Assembly: GCA_003260075.1 (NCBI GenBank)
Contig: QLIY01000343.1
Coordinates: 89,279-153,278 of the forward strand
Source of the DNA: Phallusia mammillata
Lineage: Eukaryota; Chordata; Ascidiacea; Phlebobranchia; Ascidiidae
DNA: 64,000 bases
Direction: 5' to 3'
Below, one piece after another: positions 27,749 through 41,900 of the stretch. Within the stretch, counting starts at the first letter, position 1. Every line of letters begins with the position of its first letter. The notes beneath the pieces are model-generated. The model did not search any database and was not told the origin of the DNA. It worked only from the letters and a program-made list of their open reading frames with translations. The position numbers and the translations under genes are program-made.

Positions 27749-29461
27749 GATGCTAAATTTGCGACAAATTACATTATTATTGATCATTAGCCATATATAG
27801 TTAACAAATGCGCCATATGATTGCTTTTTCGGTGCCGTTAACGTAATATCAATATCATTACAATTAGAAAGCTCTACAAAAAATCGACTCCAACGTTAGA
27901 AGCACCTGATCGTCATCTGGTTTTAAACTTGTTTTTGGAAATTCCTGAACAAAATAGGCTTGTTAGCCGTCAAGTTTCGGGTGGCAAGGTGGTTCGTCTT
28001 ACTTTTAAAACGGACGCAATTAGGCTATTTTAGGCCACCAAAAGTGTCAGAAACTTGTTATTGATCACGTATTAGGTGACTTCCAACCGACCAAAGTCTG
28101 AAACATGAAACCACGAAATCACGTAACATATACCAATGTCCGCTCACTTGCAAAATATAAATCCTGTTAGACGATTGGTAATTTATGAAACGGAAAAGTA
28201 TGTAGTTTGCTATTAAGTTTGACAACCCTATCAAAACTTCGTCTACAAATGCGTTCGATGGACTACCAGCATCAGGTTTGCCGTGACAATGTGCCACCGC
28301 ATGCAACATTTTAAAGCTTTCAAAATCGTCCGGATTTTTTCACTTTGAATTATTGTCAAAAACGCAAAAAATGTTGTCATATTATACATGTGTTGCTAAT
28401 CGTTCTTTTAGCATCAATACCTATTTTTAAATTGATGATAATTTTCCTAAACGTTGTGTGAAACGTTTAATGAAACAAAATCATGTCGCTTATATGTGCA
28501 ATACTAGCCTATGTAAATTATCCAAAAAACAACTTTTTTTCAGAAATTTCTCCAGTTCAACACGTCCCAGCTGGTCCGGGTGATTTTTACTTGGCTTTTC
28601 TTCCTCTTCAGTGCCGGGGGGGGGGTGATGCTAAATTTGCAACAAATTGCATTTTTATTGATAAATAGCATTATACAGTTACCAAATGCGCCATGTGATT
28701 GCTTTTTGGTGCCAGTAACGTAGAAAAAATCGGCTACAACAATAAAAACAGCTGATTATCATCTGGTTTTGAACTTGCTTTGGAAATTCCTGAACAAAAT
28801 AAGCTTGTTAGCCGTCAAGTTTCGGGTGGCAAGGTGGTTCGTCTTACTTTTAAAACGGACGCAATTAGGCTATTTTAGGCCACCAAAAGTGTCAGAAACT
28901 TGTTATTGATCACGTATTAGGTGACTTCCAACCGACCAAAGTCTGAAACATGAAACCACGAAATCACGTAACATATACCTATGTCCGCTCACTTGCAAAA
29001 TAGAAATCCCGCAAAACCATCGGTTATTGACGAAACGACAATTGATTTATAGTTTTGCTACACTTACTAAGGTTGACAATTTTGCACGCGAAAACTTGTA
29101 GAAAGTTTGTCAAAAATGCGTTGTATTGAGCAACAACGATGTGCCACCAACTTTTAAGACTTGTAGATGGGGACAACACTTTTGTCATGATTTTTCACAT
29201 TGACCTTTTGTCCAAAACGTAAAAAGTTGTCATATTATACATAATCATCGTTCTTTTAGCAATACCTATTTAATAAATTGATGATAATTTTGCAAAACGA
29301 TGAGTAAAACGTTTAACAAAAACAAAATCGTGTCGCTTATATGTACTATACTAGCTTGTGTAAATTATCCAAAAAAACATATTTTTTTCAGAAATTTCTC
29401 CAGTTCAACACTTCTCAGCTGGTCCGGGTGATTTTTACTTGGCTTTTCTTCCTCTTCAGTG
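27749..29461. repeat. Duplicated block that includes the TM1 exon start
   Basis: 27749-28615 matches 28626-29461. Intronic parts diverge by indels and substitutions while the exon is nearly unchanged. Confidence 0.88.
28544..28615 (+). pseudogene. Truncated second copy of the TM1 exon
   Basis: It matches the first 72 bases of the 29392 exon, including its acceptor, then stops inside TM1 at the G10 tract 28616-28625. It is most likely the end of an alternative-haplotype contig rather than a real partial exon. Confidence 0.85.
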
Positions 29462-29584
29462 CCACTGGGAACCTTTTTGTGCTCTACTGCTTATGGGGAG
29501 CACGAAGAAAGAGCCATGTCCTCATCATCACAATTCACCTCACACTAGCTGATCTCGCCTTTACCTTCTTCTCTATGCCAATGG
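29392..29584 (+). CDS. GPCR exon: TM1, intracellular loop 1, TM2
   Basis: The exon opens after a tract of Ts and CAG and closes at ATGG|GTAAGT. It reads KFLQFNTSQLVRVIF, then a hydrophobic TM1 with the conserved Gly-Asn (SATGNLFVLY), a basic loop (GARRKSHV), and TM2 with the Leu-Ala-Asp core. The last G joins the next exon to form Asp (MPMD). NTS is a possible N-glycosylation site just before TM1. A methionine codon at 29341 is in frame upstream, but the acceptor is shared with the other copy, where the upstream frame is not conserved, so this is an internal exon. Confidence 0.88.
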
Positions 29585-32500
29585 GTAAGTTAACATCATG
29601 ATTTTTGCTAGTTTTCGGATTTATGGTTGGTACATCCCCATATACGATTCCAAAATACTACAATTCACCCAAAATAATTGGGTTTTGCACTATAGGTTAT
29701 GAAAGTTGACGTGTTTATTTTCTTTAAATATCTTAATACACTATTATCCCTTTTTGCAGTACAGTAAACCTTAATTAATCTAGACCCATTCGGACCAAAA
29801 AATGGCCAGATTACCCGATGTCGAGTGGTTCAAGCCTTCACATTTCAAATTATTTGTACCACAAGTTTTGTCTGAATTGTTTGAAGGGCCGGTTTAACCG
29901 AATTTATTCAAACCGAGGTTTACTGTATTTTGCAAATCATCAACCGAAAGCCACGTTTGTTGGACAAATGGCGTGTTCAGATGGGGGGGGGGCTATTTAA
30001 ACCGAGGTTTGTTGTATTTTGCCAATCATCAACCGAAAGCCACGTTTGTTGGACAAATGGCGTGTTCAGATAGTTTGCATCCTTCAATATCTGTCGCCAC
30101 TCTGTCAATGCACAGCAATTTAAATGCCGACATACAACGCTAGAAACATTTCCTGGCGACACTCGTCACACCAGTTATTGCATTGTTACCCGTTTGGTTC
30201 TTTGCAATGTTTCCAATCATGCTTAATTAAATAATTTCAATCATGCTAAAAAAATAATAATAATAACATATCTAAGACAAATGCTTCGTAAACTACCGTG
30301 AGTAGTGAATGATGCCCTTATGCGGTTCGCGGTCTTGCAAGGTTAATTAACAACCATTGATCTTTAGCCAAGAATACCGATGAGGTATTTTCTATGTCAA
30401 TTAACATTCCAAGCTTATGCTGTGAAATCAGCCCCAAGCCGCGGTGTTATCGCACTTCTTGTAAAGTCGTACAATAGTGTTGCTGAGATACAACTCTCGC
30501 GGGAACAAGATTGGTCTTTGTTTTATTCCTGCAAAATTCCAAATAGCAACACGTAAAAATGGTAAAATATCTTTTACAATCAGGAAATTTCAGCATTAAA
30601 ACCACTAATAAAATTTACTATGTTCCGTTATTTGTTCACAAGCTTTCATTTAAACGCTATGTTGTAATTGAATTGCATTATACCAAATTACTAACTATCA
30701 ATTACCCGATTATCGGTTGTATTTTAAAAAGAAACGGTATTTCAAGACATATGGGTGCACACAAGTAGCTTCTTATCGAACCGTCCTATTGGAACTGATA
30801 CTGATCTAAGTTAAATCCCTTAAGATTGTTTGATTTTTCGTCTTTTTGTCCCAGAACATGGCCGCATTTGACCTTTACATTCCCGCATCTTTGCACGAGA
30901 CCATTACGGCTATTGATCGACCTTCACTGCGCGGTTGCTGCCTTAACCGCAATCCATTAGTTACGATTCATTATTGTATTTTCAATAAGAAGCTCGTTTA
31001 GTAAACATGCGTATATTTAGTGGGATTAAATCATGTAGTGTTAATTCACTTCAGAAAACAGTTTTTTTCTAAATTGTCCAAGTCGACAAAATGCGTATTC
31101 CCTTCCAACACAACTTCCCAAATTAAAAGCGAGGGTTGTTTTATTTGCAACTATATATTTAAAAAAAATGGTCGTTGTTCGATGAAACAAACCACTTGCT
31201 AAACGAAAAGTCTAAAACAAAATACGTTGTCTTAAATATTGTTGATCGTTTGAAAATAACACAATACGGGCTAGTTTTACTTCGTTGACACGATAAGGGT
31301 CAATATTGCATTGGTTGCGGGTGATTATGAACTTATCCAGTAGCTCAGAGTGACTTGAAGGTCAAATCAAATGAATTTGATCCGACCAAGAGGGGAATTC
31401 TCCCCTGGGAAAGACATTCCTTCTGCCTAGTTCCAGACGCCTGGTGATTATCGAATTGAGTCTGACCACTTTAACTGATTAACACCGTTGATCATGAACT
31501 GGTTTCGCTTATCTCTCACCACTGCGAACCACGTTGATAGCGATAAGTTAATTACTTTGTATTAGTAGTGGGGTTAACGCTGTGTGCGTGCACTTTATAT
31601 CATTAACCCTCGGTCTCAAATTGTCAAGGCATTTTTTAATTTACAAACAAAGTTGAAGTTATGACTTAAGCCAGTGGTTCCCAATCTTTTTCGACCAATT
31701 CGTTTCTCAACAATTTAAAACATTTTTATTCCTCCCTAACATGCTACTTAGTAAATGCTAAACCATACAAAAGGTTATTTAAAATTGCGTCTTTCATCAA
31801 CTTCACAGGTCATATTCCCACAGTTTAGGTGTCTATTTACAAATCACATGTAAAAAAAGTAAATTCATTCCCTCAAGTTTTAAAATTCCTTCCCCGTTGG
31901 AAATCTTGTAGATCTTGAAAAACATTACTTGAACAACAGTGCATGATGTTCTAAAAACGCCGTCGTGTTCCACGTACCGAACCTGTGTCGATTTGTACTG
32001 GGTTTTAGTATTTTGCATTTGTAAAAAAAACATCCACCGTAGTTGTTCTGTAAAACACATCTAAAGGTGTGAAATTGCTGAAGTATTTTTTATGCCAACA
32101 CGGCAAGGTCACTCGACCTATTGTCGAAACATGTATTCGTAAGCAAATACCACAAAATCCATTTATCCGGCCATTTCAGCATCTTTTGAGCTCCATAATT
32201 TTTTTAAACCTCGTTGCGGTTTACTTTCACCCACAAACGGCAGTAGATTTGTAATCCATATGCGCATTAAAGTGCATTTTGTGTACATGTACTAGGCAAT
32301 TCATTGATAACATCAAATACATTCGATGAAATTGCCCCAATGAATTGCCATCTCCGTTTTGCTGCGAAAAACTGACGAAGCTTGCAAAGGCTTTGCGCTT
32401 TTTGAGCCGCATGTGCTGCGGATTAACGGAGGTTTAAGAGGATCCGTTTGATGTAAACACATCAGAAACGTGACCACAAAACTGAACCAAAACTTAGCGT

Positions 32501-35500
32501 CCAAGTCTGCAGTTGTTCGCCTTTTCAGCTCAGAAAGTAGTTTAAATTTAAGGTTTGGACACGAATTGGTGATTTCAGACGATTTTAAGCTGTTCTTCCG
32601 TTGAAAACGACGTACAAATAATTAGATGAAATGGCGGATTCTCAAGTATTCTTATTTTTTTAGAGTCCTAAAACAGCCTTGGTAATTAGGTTGATGCACA
32701 TTTCTTTGCCGTGTCTGGTGAATTTGTAGACCAAGTCTGCCGACCAAACGTTACCTACAAAAGGACATGAGATAAAACAACTAAAACCTGAAAAAAATGA
32801 TAATCTATGCTAAAAACAGCCCGTATTTAGGACAAGATAAAATATTTTTTTGTGAGATTTTTGCAAAATCCGTATGAATAAATAGGTGTCGCATAAAAGC
32901 AAAAATGCCAAATTTATAAAGAATAAAAGCCCTTTCGAAGATGTAAGAAAAAAAGTAACCAAGCGACGATAAAAATGGCAATCCACAAATGAACAAAACG
33001 TCATGTGAAGTTCCAAGTACAACTTCATGTGTGGCTTTGACTAAACTCCGTTGAAGTGCCATTCATTGTCGTCATCGCGGCTGTCTGCTGAGTTCAAACA
33101 AAAACCGCGCCTCACTCCAAACAAGGTTTCATCGATTCTCCTGACTATTCTGACAATGCGTACATGTTTGTTGTCGGGATAAAACACACAACTAATGTGT
33201 CACCATCACTTTGACATGACGTAAAATTTGTGACGAGCTTTGCGCAATGTTTTACAAAGTTTTTTGGGTTAAAATATTGATAGTTTACGATTGTATCCAT
33301 AAAGCAGCGGTTTTCTAAAGGATTCGTTGGGTGGTTATCAAGGTGCATAAATGCTAAATCCTAAAAGCGTACTATAGTTTTTTTTTTTTTTTTAAAGAAA
33401 CCACGAATGCACACTCTTTGTCCTATAACTAAATTGTATTCTGGTTTTTAGTCTTTGCTCCACAATGCCACATTTATTTCCTTTTTTGGGAAAGGGGGGG
33501 GGGTTAAAGGTGCATAAATGCTAAATCCTAAAAGCATACTATAGTTTGTTTGTTTTTAAAAAAAAAACCACGAATGCACACTCTTTGTCCTATAACTAAA
33601 TTGTATTCTGGCTTTTAGTCTTTGCTCCACAATGCCACATTTATTTCCTTTTTTGGGAAAATTTAGGAACCTATCCTGTCAACTTTTGTGTGGGAACCCG
33701 CATTTAACAAGTACATAAAAGAAGTAAATTCGGCTACTACAAAAGGTTGGGGCCACTGACCTAAAATGTTTTAGACATCTAGGTGTCTCCCACAGTTGTC
33801 GCGAAATTTGTGTTTTCGTGAAGAGTCATTAATAATTCACGGATTAGCGCAATACCGCTTCGTATGTGTCAAGTCATTAACAAATCCTGTCGTAACATTT
33901 AACTCCGTATGACTGAAAACTAGTGGTTTTGCGGCTTTCAACGCAAAATAAATATGATTATGAGATGTCATTTAAGTCTGTTAACGTCATTTGATTGTGT
34001 CTGGGATGTGGTTACTGGTTACGTGTTTTGTATAGGTCCGGCGTATAATAAATAATGTGTATGTGAGAAAGTTTATAGGGCTTTTTATCCAGTGTTTCGC
34101 TGACACCTTGTAATCATAACAATGCTATTTCCCTGAAAATAAGATAGTTGCGATTCTAAGCTATAATTCGACAAAATATAAAACCTTATGACGAGTAGTA
34201 TTTTATAACTTCTAAAAATTTAAGTACACTAAACTTACTCATTTTTTAAAACACATTTATCGGTCAAAAATATACCCCCTTCCCTACGTACCCTGGTCGT
34301 ACACCCTTAGTTGAAAGGAGCTAGAAAAAAATCTACCTTAGATTTGTAAATTCCCGTTTTATACCCGTGGCGCAGTCAACCACATCACGCATCTCTAATT
34401 TGGGTTATTTTTTGTACATTGTGCATTTGTTGTTAATTAATTTTGTATCTAACGTGAGGCGTGTTGTCAATAGGATGTATGCCACTTACCCTAAACCTAG
34501 AAAGTTCAAAAGTTTATACATCGAAGCACATCCCCCACCCGAGCTGTAATACACTTTGTTTTGGTTACATCCGGCCCATTCGAAAATGTTGTTGGGCAAA
34601 AGCTGCAATTAACAGCGAAGAGGTATGATAAGGCCTGGCTTTTTGAGACGAATCGGGCTTCGGTTTGTATAAATTGGGCTTTACCAGGGCCTGACGTTAC
34701 ACTCGGCGTCATTTGTGACGCAGTTTCATCAACTTTTCGGTCCAATATACAGGCTTTGTTCAAACAAAATCGGTTTGGGCCCCAATTTCAGGCGCTTACA
34801 ACTCTGAAACAGAGTGGAATGTTTTGTAAAGTTGACACAAGTTCAGTCTTTTGAATCATTGGATCCATGGGTAATATGCCTAACGAATACGGGAGATATT
34901 GCATTGATGCTGCAGAACGTGTTGACCTATCCCAAACTACCAACGATTACATTAGGTAAAATTTGACCTAATGGCGCTTTTCCTTCATGGGGGGGGGGAT
35001 GACAGAACGACCTATCCCAAACTAACAACGATTACATTAGGTAAAATTTGACCTAATGGCGCTTTTCCTTCATCAGTTTCAACAATACCTGTCACTTTAA
35101 TAGTGTTCATGCTTTTAATTCACTGTCACTAACTATGGCAACGTTTTAGACCCAACAATTCCTATGAAAGCAGAATATATTTACCCTGTATGTTAACAAC
35201 AAAATTTGTGTTGGTTTGAAACTTCTGGCACGGAAATGACCTATTACTGTGGGTGGCACAATCTTGATGTATGCAAATAACAGTGCTTCATATCTTGTGA
35301 ATGATGCTTTGTTGCTTTTGTGGAAATTCCAAGCTACGCGCCACCGAACGCGCGCTGGTTGGTTTTATTAGTTCAGGAAAAAGACTAAAACTGAAGTGGA
35401 AAGTTCAATGCTTGCAAAAGTGCTGAAAATTTGTTCCTTAAACGTTCATTTAAACCCATAAACGATGTCCGATTTCCTAATTCCATCCAAAAAAGTTTAT

Positions 35501-38500
35501 GTACCCTGTTCTTCTCAGCTGATGCTTTCTGTATAGGGTAAAATTAACCCCCTTGGTATACTTCTTACTAGATGCCAGATAATACTAACACGGTTTCTAT
35601 TGTATTATTGTAGATGCGACATGGAACTTGATTATGCAGTGGTATGGTGGAGACGTTCTGGGGGGGGGGTCCTTGGTATACTTCTTACTAGATGCCAGAT
35701 AATATTAACACGGTTTCTATTGTATTATTGCAGATGCGACATGGAACTTGATTATGCAGTGGTATGGTGGAGACGTTCTTTGTCGCCTTTGTAACATGCT
35801 CAAGCAGTTTGGAATGTACATCAGCTCTCTTATGGTGGTGGTGAGTACACATAGGTTCATTGTAAACGTCCAAGTAGATTTTTTTCTTAGGCGTTTTATA
35901 CGTTGTATCACTGCAGAATTTGGTTGGTTATGGATTGATATTCGTCTGCTAAAACAAATATCTAGGATTTTTCCTTTTTTTCTTGCTGCCTTCAAATGTG
36001 AGACTGCTTCACAAATGAAACTTATAAACATTAAATATTTACTTTATATATGTTTGATGTGATTTGTTACTAAAATGCGTACATCTAACAGGTGTATGCC
36101 CCAACTTTGTAATGCGGTTGCAAGCTCGTGTTCCCAGCTTTAGTTTGTATCAATACATAAGATCGCTGTCAGTTTTGGGAGATTTCTGTTCAAAGCATTT
36201 GTGAATTGTAAAGCAAGGCGGTTAGCACACAGCACTCGAGAAGCGGCGGGAGCGGTTGTTTTGTGGTCGCGCCCGTTATGTCGGCGTTTTACTACACATC
36301 TGCTGTTGTGAAAGTCCCTTTTACAGATCTGGTGCTGCTACAGTCTTTGATAAAAGTATACCTTCGCTATGACAACATCTACTGTACAAAGCATATGCGA
36401 CACAGGCTGCTATTAATTAAACGTGTAAGATTTAGGTTTTTGTAACTTATTTTGAATGTATCTGGACGATCTGATATATTTGTTTGCTTGTAAAAATTAT
36501 TCAAACCATTTTGTAATATCATATTTCATTTTTATCCAACAAGTTATACTTTCTCAAAAACGATTTGGGGAAAATCTTTAGAGGTGTGCGCTGAAAAGAA
36601 AACTGTTTTAATTAGAGGCCATATTTGACTTCTAAAACCTTTGTAACAGCACGACTGATTTTGTAGAAGCACGATTCAAAACTTTTCGAGTTTCTGGTTC
36701 AAATAATATGTTTCGGGATGCGTGTTGTTTCACGCTTTGTAAACAGTTGAAAGATCTACCAGACGTGAAATCACAAAAACATCCGATTTTCCGTAGTGAA
36801 ATTACTTTCCAAGTGAGCAACTGCACGAAAATCAAATCAACTGTTGATCAAAACAATATTGGCTACGTGATATGGCTCTGGGAGTTGGTGACGTCACAGT
36901 TTAATTGGCTTCGTCAATGCTGTGCCGTTACGTTAACGCTAGCTTGCTTCAAAACAAAAAGTGTTAGATATATTAAAGAGCATATTATCACAAAATGAAC
37001 TGTTGCATTAAAGCCTTGACCCCATGCTCTTAAACACCAGGTGTTTGACAATTCGTTGAAGTGTTGAACACGCGCGTTTTAAGCCATAAAGTCATGTTTT
37101 GATATGCAAGCTCGACTTTATGGGCTGTAGATGAGAGGCTCTTGAACAGTTGGTGATCCCAAAAGGCTTTGCTATAGCGTAACGCAGTACCTGTATCACA
37201 TTTCCACGGCATTGACGCAAGACATTCCACAAATCAGTAGCTTCCCACGATTTGACCGGTATTTGGAGGCAAAACTGGCTGCAAGAATGCGACAAGGGCC
37301 GATGTAGCAACATGTTGTTCAAACTATATTGGCAAAAAGAGGTTTTCGGGGGGGGGGCCTTCCCACGATTTGACCGGTATTTGGAGGCAAAACTGGCTGC
37401 ACGAATGCGACAAGGGACGATGTAGCAACATGTTGTTCAAACTATATTGGCAAAAAGAGGTTTTCTGCAACTTCTACAGGCCCAAGGGGTGAAGTCGGCT
37501 AAATATCCAGCCTTTTAGGCATCGTCAAGCAACAGCCGCCGCATGTACGTCTGGTGTTTGTGTGCAAGCCGTTGATGCACAGGTAGGACAGGTATCAGCA
37601 ATAAACACATGCATTTAATTCCGTGCTCGTCTAGTATTTCAGTAAAATTCCTGTAGTCTTTCGGATTAAAAAATGAACTTCTCAACATCATCCATCGGCC
37701 TGTAGGTGAAATCAAACCGTTTTGCTTGAAACGCGTGCAAATGTATACTGTCAAAGTAACTTTTTAATCAGATACTTCCATCAACCAAGTCATGTCCAAA
37801 AGTGCATTTTACTTACGTTTTGTTTAATTTACTTTTACTAGTTTTTCAAGTTAGATGGCCAATCTTCACTTTTAACCAGCTGTAACCCTATGAGGAAAGC
37901 TAATGCTGAAGGCCTTAAATTGAGCTGGATTGAGAAAGGCAAAGTCCAAATTCCAGTTGAAAACTCGCACGCAACAATGCAATACAACGGTTGCATTTTA
38001 CCCTTCTCGTGCAAGCAAGGTACCACTTCAAACGAAACAACCAGGCGTAGTACTTCGTCAGCAAATTTTTCCGAATTTCACTTGTTCGGCCCCGGTTTCA
38101 CCCCGTAAACAACGCTAACTGACTTCTCTGATTGGTAAAGATGGGGTAGATTTTTTGGACTATTTCTACTCAAAAATGTGTTAAATTAACGAAAACAATG
38201 ACAAAATTGTTACATTAGTTTGTTACCCTCAAGTTTAAGTTTAGCATTGTGGAACGTTTGTGTCTGTTTGGGAATAAGTTTGGGAAATTAATTTGCCTGT
38301 AGTCCAACTTTATCTCCACAATACTGAAATGTACAGTTAAGATGCTAAATTAGTAACTTAGATTGCAAGTTGGAAAACTCTTTGTTTTAAAAAAACGAAA
38401 TGGGCAATTCTGTTTTGTTTTTGTCCTGAGACCATCAACCTTTTTGTACTAATTGCCGCGTTGACACGAAGCGAAACTAACTCCTTAATGCCGCCAGGGG

Positions 38501-38863
38501 GGGGGGTTACTGACAAAGTAACTTTTTGATCAGATACTTCTATCAACCAATTATGTCCAAAAGTGCATTTTACTTTTTTACGTTTTGTTTAATTTACTTT
38601 TACTGAGTTTTTCAAGTTAGATTGTCAATCTTCACTTTGGAAGTATTGCACACAGTTCGTGTTTCAACCAGCTAACCCTATGAGGAAAGCTAATGCTGAA
38701 AGGCCTTGAATTGAGAAAGGCAAAGTCCAAATTCCAGTTGAAAACTCGCACGCAACAATGCAACACAACGGTTGCATTTGACCCTTCTCGTGCAAGCAAG
38801 TTACCACTTCAAACTAAACAACCAGGCGTAGTACTTCGTCAGCAAATTTTTCCGAATTTCACT

Positions 38864-38940
<77 letters not shown>

Positions 38941-41900
38941 AAAGGAGTTAGATTTTTTGGACTATTTCTACTAAATAGTGTTAAATTAACGAAAACAATG
39001 ACAAAATTGTAACATTAGTTTATAACCTTCAATTTTAAGTTTAGCATTATTAAATATTTGTGTCTGTTTGGGAAATTTATGTGGCTGTATTCCAACTTAA
39101 TCTCCACGATACTGAAATGAACATGGTAAAATGCTATATTAGTAGATTGTAGGTTGGAAAAATCTTTGTTTAAAAAAATGAAATGGGCAATTCTGTTTCT
39201 TTTTTGTCCTAAAACCATTAATCTTTTTGTGCTAATTGCCGCGTTGACACGAAGCGAAACTAACTCCTTAATGCCGCCAGGGGGGGGGGTCAGCCCTAAG
39301 ATGATGAACAGCTTTGCGGTGTTAAGAGAGGATGTTAACCTATCAAAAGTGTTTGCGACTGATTTCGGGCCTCCAAGCTCGTTAACGCTTGTCGTCTAAC
39401 TCCGTGAATTCGATTCAACCCAATTCTTGCCCGTTTTAGTCAAATGTTGGTTACGGTTACAAATTGACTTAATGGTCAATGGGACCGATAATTTTACACT
39501 CAATCAATTTACCTAGGTACAGATTTTCTCATAAACATAAAACATAAATCACATGAACAATCTTAGCCCATGTTTTTCGAAAGCAGTTATGCAAGTGAAG
39601 TAGGAGGTATGGCGTTTGCCTTGTTGTTTACGAGGGGGGGGGGAGTGGTCCACCCCCACGCCCCTCTTTACTTGCTTGTGGAAGTTGCAGCAATCGGTTC
39701 TAAGCGGATTAAGTTACCTTGGGTGTTTGTTGTGTGTCGTTACACAGGACACGAAGAGTGCTTCCGTGAAGTTTGCCTTCCTCGCACGGTTTGGTGCATC
39801 TCACCTCATTTCGGACTCCTAACCCCAGCTGCCTTTTCTACATCTTGCACTATCTTGATCATGCCCATACCACTAAATTTATTGAGTCCAAACTGACCAG
39901 ATAAATTAAATTTATTAAATTTAAGACTTTTTGTAATGTTTTTAATTGCTTTGGCGTCGGGAAGTTTTTGGTTAGTTTTGCAAACGTCCATTATTTATTT
40001 GACTACGTGAAGATCCGCAAGAAATTAGACTGATAATTAATAAGGCATATGAACACCTCTCTAATGTGTTTTTAAAAACGTTTGCGACGAGACAAAAATA
40101 TTCAAATTGTTACGAAATTTCAGGTGATAATCTCAACACATTTTTCATCCAGGGAAAAGGCATTACTTTCCTATTAAAAAGATCGAGAAAAATAGCTTTA
40201 AGGAGCTACGAAGAAAAAAGACCCCTACCCCAGTTCATTATATGCCCAGTGAGGGTGGTGCACAACCTAGAGCGATTTGTTAAACTCATGTGGTAAACAA
40301 TCAGGGTGATGTATCGGGGGGGGGGGTAAAAAGATCGAGAAAAATCCCTTTAAGGAGCTACGAAGAAAAAAGACCCCTATCCCAGTTCATTATATGCCCA
40401 GTGAGGGTGGTGCTCAACTTAGAGCGATTTGTTAAACTCATGTGGTAAACAATCAGGGTGATGTATCGATTTGCCAGCGCGCGTACGATGTCGGTGTCGG
40501 ATATAATTTGTAATTGCTCCAGCCCTAAGATGATGAACAGCTTTGCGGTGTTTAGAGAGGATGTTAACCTATCAAAAGTGTTTGCGACTGATTTCGGACC
40601 TCCAAGCTCGTTAACGTTTGTCGTCTAACTCCGTGAATTAGAGTCAACCCAATTCTTCCCCGTTTTAGTCAACTGTTGGTTACAGCGATTGCAAATTGGA
40701 CATAATGGTCAATGAGACCGATAATTTTACACTCAATCAATTTACCTATGTACAGATTTTCCGATAAACATCAATCATAAAGCACATAAACAATCTTAGC
40801 TTATGTTTTTCGAATGCCGTTATGCAAGTGAAGTAGGAGGTATGGCGTTTGCCTTGTTGTTTACGATCCAATTTGCAACATAGAATAAAGCCAAAATAGT
40901 TCAGAAGAACGTTGGGTGTAATCTAACTATAAGCTCGTTATCAGAAGCGGAATGTGGCTTACACGTCATATGTACTGATAATGGGGTTAGCTACTACAAA
41001 AACACCGCGTGTTACCTTACAGAATACACAACTGTTTTAATATTTTAAACTTTTAGTATTTCAATTAAGAGGCTTGAATACCAACCAATCGAAATATATT
41101 TAATTTTTACATGTACGCTTAACAAATCGTGAGCTTTTTATTTATCTGCGGGGCGATAAAATGTATAAGATTCAAAATTACTCATAGACTTTTACTTCAA
41201 GCAAATCAGTTTTGTCTTATCGATTGAGCAAAAAGATTACTTCACTTTCTTTATCACAATGTCACGAACCAGTTTGGTAACCGCTGTAGATGTTACGAAT
41301 TCCCTACACGACCACAAAACCAAATTGACTCGCGTGCAAACGTGTACAAAATCGATCTGGTATCGACTTGTCGGCCTTTTTGTTCTAATCACTACTGACA
41401 AGTTAATGAAATACATGCTTCAGGGTACATCCCATTTGCTTAAGGGTTTTGCTAGTCGATTTGGTTGGTTCAAGGTGGATTCATAATTGTAGCATTTCCC
41501 CGCGCAATGGTAAGATTAAACTTTATTTGAAAAGCAGTAAAAACCTTTGTTTTCGGTATGATGCGTATTTGGCGTATGCTGCATTAACAAGTTCCTCTTA
41601 TTCAAATGGAAAATCTGCTGGCAACATTTTAAAGAGCGCGTTAAAGTTCAATTCGGGATGGACAAATTGTAGTTCAAACGTAAAACCTGTTTAAAACAAA
41701 TAAAGGTCTGTTCGAAAGAGGACATTGAAATGCTAAGTTCGGTTAAATTTACAAGAATCAAATCAATGACATCAAACTTTGTAGCTTTAAAACACTGGGG
41801 GCAGCAAAGGGTGTGTGCGACACAACAACTATTTCGCAGTAACACCAGGTTTGATAGACAATCCAACTTGTACAAGGGAAAATTTCAGTTTCGTTTGGTG

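Larger units (their letters stand above)
25958..28543. other. No confirmed gene; possible location of the receptor's missing first exon
   Basis: Mostly duplicated non-coding blocks plus the weak minus-strand candidate at 26065. The receptor's N-terminal exon must lie upstream of 29392, but no start with a fitting donor could be recognised. Confidence 0.4.
29585..35733. other. Receptor intron between TM2 and TM3 exons
   Basis: About 6.1 kb with a TcMar-like element at 29762, a hAT-like end at 31672 and G-tract duplications at 29983, 33494 and 34989. The frames at 34506-34854 have a slightly higher G+C but no recognised domain. Confidence 0.6.

Noticed and set aside
28544..29584. Receptor with genuinely duplicated half-exons
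   Set aside because: Every partial exon ends at a G tract in mid-codon without a donor; allelic contigs explain this better.
34506..34854. Overlapping plus and minus frames of 85-97 codons
   Set aside because: Open on both strands with no motif recognised; probably old repeat sequence in the receptor intron.
38693..38974. Open frame encoding a long poly-Gly stretch
   Set aside because: The Gly run is the 76-base G tract, read here as a gap placeholder; no support on either side.
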